Positions 1 through 6,955 of a DNA stretch of 11,368 nucleotides are shown piece by piece. Under the pieces are notes generated by a model that was not told where the DNA came from, searched no databases, and was given only the letters and a program-made list of their open reading frames with translations. The DNA lies in the NCBI GenBank assembly GCA_947463775.1, contig CANHVD010000127.1, positions 1 to 11,368 of the forward strand. Direction: 5' to 3'. The DNA is from Planctomycetaceae bacterium (GTDB lineage Bacteria > Planctomycetota > Planctomycetia > Planctomycetales > Planctomycetaceae). The position numbers and the translations under genes are program-made. The first letter of the stretch is position 1; each line of letters begins with the position of its first letter.

Positions 1-1088
1 AGCATCGCCTCACGCACCAGCGACCAGCCTTCGCCTTCGCGGCCGAAGTTGGGAAGCTGAGCCCATGCAAACGGAAGTTCTTCTCCCCATCGCGAGCGCC
101 AGTCATTGATCAGGAGTGGCAGTTGATACTGGTAGTACGGTCCCTTGCCGGGCGCTGAGTTGGCTTCACCCTGATACCAGATGACTCCTCGTATCGCAAA
201 AGGAATCAGAGGTGCGATTTTGCCATTGAAGAGACCTCCGGAATTGCCTTTCCTCCGAATCGATTCCAGTGGATCGGTCGGTCGTCTTGGCCCCTTTGTA
301 CCGTCTTTCCTGGCCTTTTCTGCCTGAGCCTTCCAGCGGGCCAACTGCTTTTCATAGTTGGCCTTCATTGTCGCTTCGTCGATCGCGGCCGCCGTCTTTG
401 CCTGTGCTTCAACGAGATCCTTCAGCTCTGGGACTTTTGCCTGAGCCTCCTCCGCGATCCACGATTCAATCGGAGTTCCCCCGACCGAAGAATTGATCAA
501 CCCCACTGGCACATTTAGTTCGCGATGCAACTCACGTCCAAAGAAATATAGTGTCGCAGAATACCCGGCAACAGTTTCCGGTGAGCAAACAGCCCACTTC
601 CCTTTGCTGTCAGCCTGGGCTGCTGCGGAGGCTGCGGAGGCTGCGGATTCTTCTTTGAACATGCGAATCAAAGGAAAGTTCGCGGCGGCCTGTTCTGTCC
701 CGAAATCCTTCGCGCGGTTCACGGTCATCGCCATGTTTGACTGACCGGAACCGAGCCAGACTTCGCCCACAAGCACGTCTGAAACTTCCGCTTTGCGATC
801 GGGCTTCTCTGAAAGAACGACCAACGTTTGCGATTCCGCATTGGCCGCCATCGGTTCGAGCTTGATTTGCCACTTGCCATCAGCGTCTGCCACAGCACTT
901 TGCTTCTGCCCGCCAAATTCGACGGTGATCTTTTCACCTTGATCAGCCCAGCCCCAGACGGGCACCGGCTTGTCTCGCTGCAGCACCATATGGTCTGAAA
1001 ACACTGCCGCCAGTTTCAGGTCTCCGGCGGAGATTTTTCCAAACGGCAAAAGTAAAAGTGCAAAGAGGAAAGTGAGTGATTGCTTCAT
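1..1088 (-). CDS. Sialate O-acetylesterase (SGNH-type), C-terminus cut off by window edge
   Basis: Secreted esterase predicted to remove O-acetyl groups from sialic acids or similar acetylated sugars, acting outside the cytoplasm. The 362 codons visible start at ATG 1088 and stay open to base 1, so the 3' end is missing. Residues 1-21 are a Sec signal peptide (hydrophobic LTFLFALLLLPF, likely cleavage after ISA). Family landmarks follow in order: FSDHMVLQRDKPVPVWG (30-46), the nucleophile block WLGSGQSNM (111-119, catalytic Ser117), GLINSSVGGTPIESW (196-210), and GLFNGKIAPLIPFAIRGVIW with YQGEAN (285-310). A charged, Lys/Ala-rich insert lies at about 211-285, where this family is variable. 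An Ala/Ser run (149-157) comes from a 9-bp tandem repeat. An AAGGA sits 12 nt upstream of the ATG, which is rather far. The gene is divergent from the glycosidase at 1480. The family call is firm; the true sugar substrate is inferred. Confidence 0.93.
   Translation of the reverse strand, partial: MKQSLTFLFALLLLPFGKISAGDLKLAAVFSDHMVLQRDKPVPVWGWADQGEKITVEFGGQKQSAVADADGKWQIKLEPMAANAESQTLVVLSEKPDRKAEVSDVLVGEVWLGSGQSNMAMTVNRAKDFGTEQAAANFPLIRMFKEESAASAASAAAQADSKGKWAVCSPETVAGYSATLYFFGRELHRELNVPVGLINSSVGGTPIESWIAEEAQAKVPELKDLVEAQAKTAAAIDEATMKANYEKQLARWKAQAEKARKDGTKGPRRPTDPLESIRRKGNSGGLFNGKIAPLIPFAIRGVIWYQGEANSAPGKGPYYQYQLPLLINDWRSRWGEELPFAWAQLPNFGREGEGWSLVREAM
622..647. repeat. 9-bp tandem repeat inside the esterase gene
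   Basis: The unit gctgcggag occurs 2.9 times in a row (622-630, 631-639, 640-647). It is in frame and encodes the repeated Ser-Ala-Ala run at residues 149-157 of the esterase, between the nucleophile block and the next conserved block. Copy number changes would lengthen or shorten the loop by three residues without shifting frame. Confidence 0.9.
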
Positions 1089-1224
1089 GATAATCTTTGA
1101 TCCTTGCGGAATCAGATTTGAAACGTCAATCCATCGGTCCCTGCGGTTTTGAGTTTCGAAAACGCGGATCGAGTTGGGCTGTTGTTGATCGGCGAATAGA
1201 TCGTTGAACAGACTATGTATCTTC

Positions 1225-1262
1225 GCAACAATCTCCGATTGCAACAATCTCCGGTTGCAACA
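1225..1262. repeat. 16-bp tandem repeat, 2.4 copies
   Basis: The units gcaacaatctccgatt (1225-1240) and gcaacaatctccggtt (1241-1256) differ at one base and are followed by a partial third copy gcaaca (1257-1262). It lies in the divergent promoter region. It could be a paired regulator site or a simple replication-slippage duplication; the sequence alone does not decide. Confidence 0.85.
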
Positions 1263-1313
1263 AACGAAGACCAGACTGCTGCCGCCGAAACAAGTCTCAA
1301 CGGTGCGGTGAAA

Positions 1314-1343
1314 TTGACATGCGGCATGCCTGTTCATTTTTAT
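1314..1343 (+). promoter_or_regulatory. Candidate sigma70-type promoter for the glycosidase gene
   Basis: A perfect TTGACA (1314-1319) is followed after 18 bp by TTTTAT (1338-1343), which matches 4 of 6 bases of the consensus -10. It lies about 135 bp upstream of the GTG start at 1480. The -10 is poor and the consensus is borrowed from other bacteria, so this is tentative. Confidence 0.3.
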
Positions 1344-1465
1344 TCAGGTCTTTCTGCATCACAGGCAACTCAACCGCAAAACGGGCTCTTTGTTGTCTTG
1401 AGATCGACACGCATCAGACGGTACGCTTCACCTGCCCATCGTCATCTGTGCGTGCTGTCAGGTAG

Positions 1466-1471
1466 AAGGAG
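1466..1471 (+). promoter_or_regulatory. Ribosome binding site that supports the GTG start at 1480
   Basis: AAGGAG lies 8 nt before the GTG at 1480-1482. It is one of the best Shine-Dalgarno matches in the window and is the main reason for choosing GTG 1480, together with the signal peptide that begins just after it. Confidence 0.8.
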
Positions 1472-1479
1472 CTCTGAAC

Positions 1480-2418
1480 GTGACTTTTTACTCATCGCCG
1501 TTGAGCCTTATTCGATTCATGCTGGGATTTGCCCTGATCCTGGTCGTCTCAACCGACCGTTGTTCGGCTCAATCCGTTGAATTCAAATGGGAGCAAACGG
1601 AAGAAATGCTCCCTGGCGTGCGACTCATTTCTGAACTTGCAACAGCACCACGATCCATGAAGTTGCATTGCGTGCGAATTGATCTGCGAACGCCGGGGCT
1701 GGGACTGGATACAACCGCAAGAACCGGTGAGTGGAATGAGAACAAGGTCGAGACGATTCGACAGACGACGCGGGATTTTGTCAGGAGTTCGCAAAGCGGT
1801 GATCGAAAGATTCGTCTCGCGATTAACGCGGACGCATTTTCTCCCTGGCCCGCGCCTTGGAATCAGCCGACGCCGACCAATCTGCAGGGACTTGCGATCT
1901 GTCAGGGGACTGTTGTCTCCCCGGCAAACGGGACGCCGTCGCTCCTGATCGACGCTGACAATCAGGCTTCAATTCAGATTACGACTTCAGGGACTCCCAC
2001 GGCGAAAATCAGAACGGCCGTCAGCGGATTCGGTTTGTGTTTGTCAGACGGAGTGGCTCAGCCGTCTGGCGATGACCTGCATCCTCGCACGGGACTCGGT
2101 CTTTCCGATGACACCCGGTTCCTGTATTTCATGATTATCGACGGCCGACGAAAATCCAGCCAGGGCGCGACAACTCGGGAGCTGGGCGAACTGCTGCGCC
2201 AAGCTGGCGCTGATGATGCAATCAATATGGATGGTGGCGGATCATCGACGCTGGCGTGGTGGAATGACGTTGCGCCGGAGGACGACAAATGTCAGCTCAT
2301 CAATCAGCCGGTTGGCAACGGTCTGCGTTTCGAAACTCCGGCCGCCGAGCAACTCTATCAGCCATCAGAACGTGCGAACGGAAACAATCTTGGAATCTAT
2401 TACAGTCTTGCGCCGTAA
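1480..2418 (+). CDS. Secreted phosphodiester glycosidase family protein (NAGPA/DUF2233)
   Basis: This is a 312-aa exported protein of the phosphodiester glycosidase domain family, related to the enzyme that uncovers mannose-6-phosphate by removing GlcNAc-1-phosphate. Bacterial members probably cleave phosphodiester-linked sugars in polysaccharides or wall polymers. Residues 1-30 are a signal peptide (FMLGFALILVVS, likely cleavage after CSA). Family landmarks are NADAF (116-120), VSGFGLCLSDG (181-191), HPRTGLGLSDDTRFLYF (201-217), the strand MIIDGRR (218-224) and the signature INMDGGGSSTLAW (248-260). Its length suits a single-domain member. The GTG start is preceded by AAGGAG at ideal spacing. 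It is transcribed away from the sialate esterase and towards the cystatin-like lipoprotein gene. The family call is firm; substrate and physiological role are not known. Confidence 0.88.
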   Translation: MTFYSSPLSLIRFMLGFALILVVSTDRCSAQSVEFKWEQTEEMLPGVRLISELATAPRSMKLHCVRIDLRTPGLGLDTTARTGEWNENKVETIRQTTRDFVRSSQSGDRKIRLAINADAFSPWPAPWNQPTPTNLQGLAICQGTVVSPANGTPSLLIDADNQASIQITTSGTPTAKIRTAVSGFGLCLSDGVAQPSGDDLHPRTGLGLSDDTRFLYFMIIDGRRKSSQGATTRELGELLRQAGADDAINMDGGGSSTLAWWNDVAPEDDKCQLINQPVGNGLRFETPAAEQLYQPSERANGNNLGIYYSLAP

Positions 2419-2629
2419 TGCTTCAAGTTTGGTAATCTTTGGTCATAAGGGCGGTCCCGGGAACGACCTGTCACTGCCCGCACGTCTATCGTGAACAACA
2501 TGCGGAGGTGTTTGTGTTGGATACACAGAAGCCAGGACCCCGGGAAGTTTTTCTGTCAGGGTCTGTTACCTGATCATCCGCGCCGCGGGCATCCGCTGTA
2601 TGCAAACCGTCGGGTTCAGTGAATGCGAG

Positions 2630-3025
2630 TTACTTTGCCGTCCATGAGGTGAGCGTTCTGGTCTGCTGAAGATCTTCGTAGACAACAACCTCAACGGTTT
2701 TCTCGGTGCCATTGTCGTCGACCAGAATCTGCAGTTTGTAGTTTGTTCCGGCAACGACCTGTGTCTCTGCGGTCGTGATTGACTTGAGATTGATCTTTGG
2801 TCCCTTTTTGGATTCCTCTGCAACTGCAAACTCAGCGGCAGCGATCACTTGCGCATCATCAACAGTGGTCTTTGAATAACCACCGGCAAGGTTGGAATCC
2901 TTCTCTTCAGTAGTCACTTCAGGCTGTGTTGTACCTGCGGTGGATTCTTTAGGTACTTCTTCCGCCGCACACCCAAGCAACGCAATCGACAACGTCCATA
3001 GACTGATGGTAAAACGAGCGTCCAT
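2630..3025 (-). CDS. Cystatin-like lipoprotein (putative cysteine protease inhibitor)
   Basis: This is a 131-aa small lipoprotein. Residues 1-18 are a type II signal peptide ending in the lipobox LLGC, so Cys19 should be lipidated and the protein held in a membrane. A Ser/Thr/Glu-rich linker (20-46) follows. The rest reads like one cystatin domain: an N-terminal Gly-Gly pair (48-49), the helix DDAQVIAAAEFAVAEES (56-72) with the AEFAV core, the inhibitory first hairpin QVVAGTNY (89-96), the strands YKLQILVDDNG and EKTVEVVVYEDL, and a C-terminal Trp128 (TSW where cystatins have PW). In cystatins these three parts form the wedge that blocks papain-like proteases. The fold is inferred from these motifs and their correct order and spacing. 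No good Shine-Dalgarno precedes the ATG. The gene is convergent with the glycosidase gene and stands alone. Confidence 0.8.
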   Translation of the reverse strand: MDARFTISLWTLSIALLGCAAEEVPKESTAGTTQPEVTTEEKDSNLAGGYSKTTVDDAQVIAAAEFAVAEESKKGPKINLKSITTAETQVVAGTNYKLQILVDDNGTEKTVEVVVYEDLQQTRTLTSWTAK

Positions 3026-3503
3026 ATCGAAATGCTTTCAGACAACAAAATGCCAGCATAAGAACAACGTCCTCAACGCCTGATTTAACATATCAGACGC
3101 ACGATTCATTCTCATCCGATGTTGACAAAAGTTTGTGCGGCGAGTGCCAAAAAAAGAGGAAGGCGCTGTGGTTGCTGCTTCGCAGGGATCTTTCCGGAGA
3201 CCGGGAGTAGAATGTTTGAGGCAGGCAATAGGCCAACTCATTATTGAATTTCACTCCGGGAAAACATTGCTTTTTGTGGAGTAGATCCAGAGTGTCAGCT
3301 GGCACCTGCACAAAGCATCCGAGACTTCCCCGGCCGGAGAATGCATTCTGCGCTGCCGAAACGCTCATTCAACCTGGTTGGTCGGGAAAAACGGATCATT
3401 TTTTGCTATGCAAATGCTAACCAATTCAATGATTCCATGGACGGTCGCACAGGATTCGCGGTCGGTCGATGGATCGTTCTGTAGACTGGCGGGAAGACAC
3501 ACG
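3026..3503. other. Intergenic region, 478 bp, between divergent genes
   Basis: This gap separates the leftward cystatin-like gene and the rightward desaturase gene, so it should carry both promoters. I see no coding sequence, strong palindrome or RNA gene. A TTGACA at 3122-3127 has no acceptable -10 at the right distance. The open frame that runs into the desaturase from 3378 uses a TTG start and looks unlike the desaturase proper. Confidence 0.55.
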
Positions 3504-4496
3504 ATGTCGCTGAATCATTCAGAATCCCTTGATGCTGTGGACATGGGGACTTCGTCCCTGCCGGGGCGAATTCTCGAGATCTCCGTAGTTCGCACTTTGA
3601 GCCGACGTTCCAACATTAAGGGAATCATTCGCGCGTTGACGCATGTCGGCGGGATGATCCTCACTGGCATCCTGGTGTATTTAACCAGCACCAATCTCTG
3701 GTTGATGATTCCAGCCATGGTCGTCCATGGTTTTGTAATCGTCACCATGTTTGCTCCGATGCATGAGTGTGTGCACCGCACGGCTTTTGCAACTCCGATG
3801 CTGAATGAAGTGTTCGGCTGGTTCACCGGCCTGATGAGCTTCTACAACTTTCATTTTTATCGACACTACCACACTTGGCATCATCGCTATACACAGGATC
3901 CTGATAAGGACCCGGAACTCTCTGACTTTAAGCCGGCCTCTGTTCCTGGTTATCTCAGCGAAGTCATTGGCGTGCACTTCTGGCCTTTGCGACCGTGGCG
4001 ATTTCTTAAACTTGCCATGGGACAGACGAAGAATATTCCGTACGTCCCGGATTCCGCTCGCAGACGCATTGCGATCTCGGCTGGACTTCAACTGACTGTC
4101 TATGCTGCAGCGGTTGCTTCAATCCTGATGGGGCAAATGGCAGCGTGGTATTATTGGTTTCTGCCCGCCCTGCTGGCTCAGCCTTTTCTGCGAATGATTA
4201 CACTGGCCGAACACACCGGGTGTACTCTGGGAGACGACGGCCTGACGAACACACGGACAACGCTGACCGCATTGCCCGTCAGGTTATTCATGTGGAACAT
4301 GCCGTTTCATACCGAACACCATCTGTATCCGTCGATCCCGTTTCATCTGCTGCCACAAGCTCATCAGGAACTCAAGTCACGTCTGATCCATCTGGTGCCC
4401 AGTTATGTGGCAGCGCAGGTTGAGGTGATCCAGTCGTTTTCAACGACTTCGTCGAGCTCAACAGGTCCGTCCGGCTCAACAGGAGCAACAGCGTGA
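3504..4496 (+). CDS. Membrane fatty acid desaturase family protein, rhizobitoxine-desaturase-like
   Basis: This 330-aa integral membrane di-iron enzyme should introduce a double bond or a hydroxyl group using O2. The three histidine boxes are HECVH (87-91), HTWHH (123-127) and HTEHH (269-273). Hydrophobic segments lie around 47-60, 66-84, 103-114, 190-210 and 214-230. The wording HECVHRTAF, HHRYTQDPDKDPE, AEHTGC (236-240 region), NTRTT and NMPFHTEHHLYPSIPFH resembles the RtxC (dihydrorhizobitoxine desaturase) group rather than acyl-CoA or acyl-lipid desaturases; this placement is from memory of the family. I chose ATG 3504 because GGGAAG lies 7 nt upstream; a frame extension to TTG 3378 has no support. 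The tail (313-330) is Ser/Thr/Gly-rich and repetitive. Its stop overlaps the next gene's start by 4 bp. The substrate is unknown. Confidence 0.9.
   Translation: MSLNHSESLDAVDMGTSSLPGRILEISVVRTLSRRSNIKGIIRALTHVGGMILTGILVYLTSTNLWLMIPAMVVHGFVIVTMFAPMHECVHRTAFATPMLNEVFGWFTGLMSFYNFHFYRHYHTWHHRYTQDPDKDPELSDFKPASVPGYLSEVIGVHFWPLRPWRFLKLAMGQTKNIPYVPDSARRRIAISAGLQLTVYAAAVASILMGQMAAWYYWFLPALLAQPFLRMITLAEHTGCTLGDDGLTNTRTTLTALPVRLFMWNMPFHTEHHLYPSIPFHLLPQAHQELKSRLIHLVPSYVAAQVEVIQSFSTTSSSSTGPSGSTGATA
4456..4483 (+). repeat. 10-bp direct repeat at the desaturase 3' end
   Basis: gctcaacagg occurs at 4456-4465 and 4474-4483, exactly 18 bp apart. In frame this gives two six-residue units, STGPSG and STGATA, in the low-complexity C-terminal tail. 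The end of the second copy forms part of the AGGAG ribosome binding site of the following gene. Confidence 0.85.
4481..4485 (+). promoter_or_regulatory. Ribosome binding site for the overlapping GTG start at 4493
   Basis: AGGAG lies 7 nt upstream of the GTG at 4493-4495 and inside the desaturase coding sequence. Together with the GTGA overlap it indicates translational coupling and supports GTG 4493 as the true start. Confidence 0.8.
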
Positions 4497-5518
4497 GTTC
4501 CGGGCCGGGCGAGAGTCAGATTCTTCAATTGCCGCAATTCGAACTTCAACGCGGAGTCACGCTGCCCGAGGCGACTCTGGTTTATGCAACATACGGAGAA
4601 CTCAATCGGTCACGCAGCAATGCGATTCTGTATCCAACGTCATATGGCGCACAGCATAAGGATGTGAACTGGCTGATTGGTCCGGGGAAGATTCTGGACA
4701 CGAATCGTTATTTTGTGATTCAGGTCAATATGTTCGGGAATGGCTTGTCGTCATCGCCCAGCACTCTTCCTGAACCCTTCGCGGGGACCCTTGTCCCTGT
4801 GTTCACTCATGTCGATAACGTTGCCGCGCAGTACAAGCTGGTGGTTGAGCATCTTGGCATCGAAAAACTGGCCCTGATTTATGGCTGGTCCATGGGCGGC
4901 CAGCAAGCGTTGCACTGGGCTGCGATTTATCCCGACCGTGTTGAATGCGTTGCCGGTCTCTGCACGTCTGCTCGAACATCGCCACATAATCGAGTGTTCC
5001 TGGAAGGTTTGCGGAGTGCTCTCACGACTGACGCGACCTGGACTGGCGATCGATTCAATGGTCGTCCGGAACGCGGCTTGCGTGCCTTCGCAAGAGTTTA
5101 TGCGGGCTGGGCTTTGTCTCAGGAGTTTTATCGCAACGAAGTCTGGCGGACGGTCGGATACTCGTCGCTGGAAGATTTTCTACTGCGTGACTGGGAAGCA
5201 GGATTTCTGCGGCGAGACCCTGCGAACCTGTTATCGATGATCGAGACATGGATTCAGTCAGACATCAGTGATAACACTGTTTACGGCGGAGACCTTCAGC
5301 AGGCTCTGCGGAGGATCAGCGCCAGGACTTTGCTGATGCCTGGGCGTTCGGATCTTTATTTCACGGAAGATGATTGTCGTCTTGAAGCGCAGTATATCGC
5401 GAGCTGTCGCGTTGAGCCCTTGATTTCCGCGTGGGGCCATCGGGCCGGCAATCCTCTCAAGAGTCCAGCGGATGCGGACTTTATTCGCAATGCGGTCCAT
5501 GAATTGCTTCAGCAGTAA
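4493..5518 (+). CDS. MetX-like alpha/beta-hydrolase (homoserine O-acetyltransferase family, substrate uncertain)
   Basis: This is a 341-aa cytoplasmic alpha/beta-hydrolase fold protein in the homoserine O-acyltransferase family. The nucleophile elbow is GWSMGG (131-136, Ser133). The acid is probably Asp287 in MPGRSDLYFTEDD, and the base His316 in WGHRAGNP. VQVNMFGNGLSSSPS (77-90) corresponds to the block that in true MetX reads roughly NVLGGCQGSTGP, and YATYGELN (31-38) matches the usual N-terminal block. The C-terminal motif has GHR where true MetX enzymes have GHD, and the oxyanion-side block is quite different. The substrate may therefore not be homoserine; hydrolase members of this family exist. 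Length is a little short of typical MetX. The gene starts within the desaturase stop (GTGA) and is surely co-translated with it. It could supply or transfer an acyl group in the same pathway. The fold is firm, the reaction uncertain. Confidence 0.85.
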   Translation: MSSGPGESQILQLPQFELQRGVTLPEATLVYATYGELNRSRSNAILYPTSYGAQHKDVNWLIGPGKILDTNRYFVIQVNMFGNGLSSSPSTLPEPFAGTLVPVFTHVDNVAAQYKLVVEHLGIEKLALIYGWSMGGQQALHWAAIYPDRVECVAGLCTSARTSPHNRVFLEGLRSALTTDATWTGDRFNGRPERGLRAFARVYAGWALSQEFYRNEVWRTVGYSSLEDFLLRDWEAGFLRRDPANLLSMIETWIQSDISDNTVYGGDLQQALRRISARTLLMPGRSDLYFTEDDCRLEAQYIASCRVEPLISAWGHRAGNPLKSPADADFIRNAVHELLQQ

Positions 5519-5526
5519 CACGCGTT

Positions 5527-5580
5527 CCGAGTTCACAGATGCGCACGACACAACGTCATTCCGCAGCATGTAAAACTCGG
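5527..5580 (+). other. Inverted repeat between the MetX-like and ligase genes
   Basis: CCGAGTT (5527-5533) and AACTCGG (5574-5580) are perfect inverse copies, and ACA/TGT just inside adds three pairs across a small internal loop. The remaining loop is 31 nt. It starts 9 bp after the MetX-like stop. No T-tract follows, so it is more likely an mRNA structure or processing site than a terminator, and it may be chance. Confidence 0.3.
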
Positions 5581-5635
5581 GCGATTTGGTTCATCATTTT
5601 GATACTCCGGGTTTTAGCTCTCCGAGGTTCTGCTC

Positions 5636-6937
5636 ATGGCGTTGTCGCAGCGTGCTAAAGAATTGGGCATCCGCTATTTTCTGGTGTCGTATGCAGATCT
5701 TTATGGCGTCTCGCGAGCGAAACTTGTTCCGGCGCAGGTGATTGATGAGGTTGCTGAAGCGGGGGCTGCTTTCGCTGGGTTTGCAACCTGGCTGGATCTT
5801 ACGCCTGCTGATCCTGACATCTTTGCCAAGCCTGACCCAAACAGCTTGATCCAGTTGCCATGGAAACCGGAAGTTGGCTGGCTGGCTGCAGATCTCTGGA
5901 TGGATGGTCGGCCGCTGGCTCAGGCTCCCCGAAATGTCCTGAAACAGCAGATGGATGTCGCTGGGCAGTTGGGCTATGAACTCAAGACGGGCGTTGAGCC
6001 CGAGTTCTTCCTGTTGACCCCTGATGGAAAGGCGATCAGTGATCCGCGGGATGAACTATCGAAGCCTTGCTACGATCAGCAGGCGTTGACTCGCCGTTAC
6101 GATCTGATTTCAAAGATCTGCGATTCGATTCAGGAACTTGGCTGGGAGCCTTATCAGAATGACCATGAAGACGCGAACGGACAGTACGAGATCAACTGGA
6201 AGTACTCAGACGCGCTGACGACGGCCGACCGGCAGATCTTCTTTAAGTACCTGGTGAAGACGCTGGCCGAACAGCACGGCTATCGCGCGACGTTTATGCC
6301 GAAGCCATTTTCACAGCTGACCGGTAACGGGTGCCATACTCATTTGTCGTTGTGGGCCAAAGGGACGAAGAACAATCTGTTTGCGGATTCGAGTGACGCC
6401 TGCGGGTTATCTGAAATGGCTTACCATTTTCTGGGCGGAGTTCTCCATTCTGCCGAAGCGTTGTGCGCGATCGTCAATCCGACCGTCAATTCGTATCGTC
6501 GACTACATGCGGCAACAACTACATCAGGGTCAACCTGGTCACCCAATCGAATCAGCTACGCTGGCAACAATCGAACTCACATGATCCGAATTCCGGAAGG
6601 TGGACGTGTTGAATTGCGGCTTTGCGACAACACTGCGAACCCCTATCTGTGTGCGGCTGCAATTCTCGCAGTAGGGCTGGATGGGATTCAGCAAAAGCGA
6701 GTGCCCGGAAATCGAAGAGATTTCAATGCTTACACAGACAAACTTCAATCCGAGGAGCTTCGCAAACTTCCTGAGACGCTGTTGGATTCCCTGAGATATC
6801 TCGAAGCCAACACTGTTCTCAATTCCGCACTGGGAGAACAGGTTGTACGCGCATTTCTGAAAATGAAGCAGGCCGAATGGCGTGAGTACAATAATCAGGT
6901 ATCTGCCTGGGAGTTCCGTCAGACGGTTGATTGCTAA
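5636..6937 (+). CDS. Glutamine synthetase family ligase, GlnT (type III)/gamma-glutamylmethylamide synthetase-like
   Basis: This 433-aa ATP-dependent ligase joins the gamma-carboxyl of glutamate to ammonia or to an amine. Length suits the short GlnT-type enzymes, not classical GSI (about 470) or long GSIII (about 700). The N-terminal beta-grasp part is residues 1-100, including YFLVSYADLYGVSRAK (14-29). Catalytic-domain landmarks are VEPEFF (120-125), NDHEDANGQYEIN (175-187), ATFMPKPF and GNGCHTHLS (218-238, His234), NPTVNSYRRL (281-290) and RIPEGGRVELRLCD (318-331, Glu326). These cover the usual metal ligands and glutamate/ATP sites. The start ATG has GAGGT 7 nt upstream. It lies 117 bp behind the MetX-like gene on the same strand. 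This subfamily also holds gamma-glutamylmethylamide synthetases, so a substrate other than ammonia is plausible. Nothing here decides between them. Confidence 0.9.
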   Translation: MALSQRAKELGIRYFLVSYADLYGVSRAKLVPAQVIDEVAEAGAAFAGFATWLDLTPADPDIFAKPDPNSLIQLPWKPEVGWLAADLWMDGRPLAQAPRNVLKQQMDVAGQLGYELKTGVEPEFFLLTPDGKAISDPRDELSKPCYDQQALTRRYDLISKICDSIQELGWEPYQNDHEDANGQYEINWKYSDALTTADRQIFFKYLVKTLAEQHGYRATFMPKPFSQLTGNGCHTHLSLWAKGTKNNLFADSSDACGLSEMAYHFLGGVLHSAEALCAIVNPTVNSYRRLHAATTTSGSTWSPNRISYAGNNRTHMIRIPEGGRVELRLCDNTANPYLCAAAILAVGLDGIQQKRVPGNRRDFNAYTDKLQSEELRKLPETLLDSLRYLEANTVLNSALGEQVVRAFLKMKQAEWREYNNQVSAWEFRQTVDC

Positions 6938-6955
6938 GCCAGCTGTCGTTGTGGC

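Larger units (their letters stand above)
1089..1479. other. Divergent intergenic region, 391 bp
   Basis: This gap separates the divergent esterase and glycosidase genes and must hold both promoters. It contains a 16-bp tandem repeat (1225-1262), one TTGACA-type promoter candidate for the rightward gene (1314-1343) and the ribosome binding site at 1466-1471. Open frames crossing it show no protein family features and I treat them as chance. Confidence 0.7.

Noticed and set aside
2449..2479. GGGCGGT/ACTGCCC hairpin after the glycosidase gene as a terminator
   Set aside because: The stem is 7 bp with one G-U and a 17-nt loop, and no T-tract follows.
3122..3127. TTGACA as a promoter for the desaturase operon
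   Set aside because: No -10-like hexamer is found 16-18 bp downstream, and it lies about 380 bp before the start codon.
3378..3503. N-terminal extension of the desaturase from a TTG at 3378
   Set aside because: There is no ribosome binding site before the TTG, and the 42 extra residues look unlike desaturase N-termini. ATG 3504 has a purine-rich site at 7 nt.
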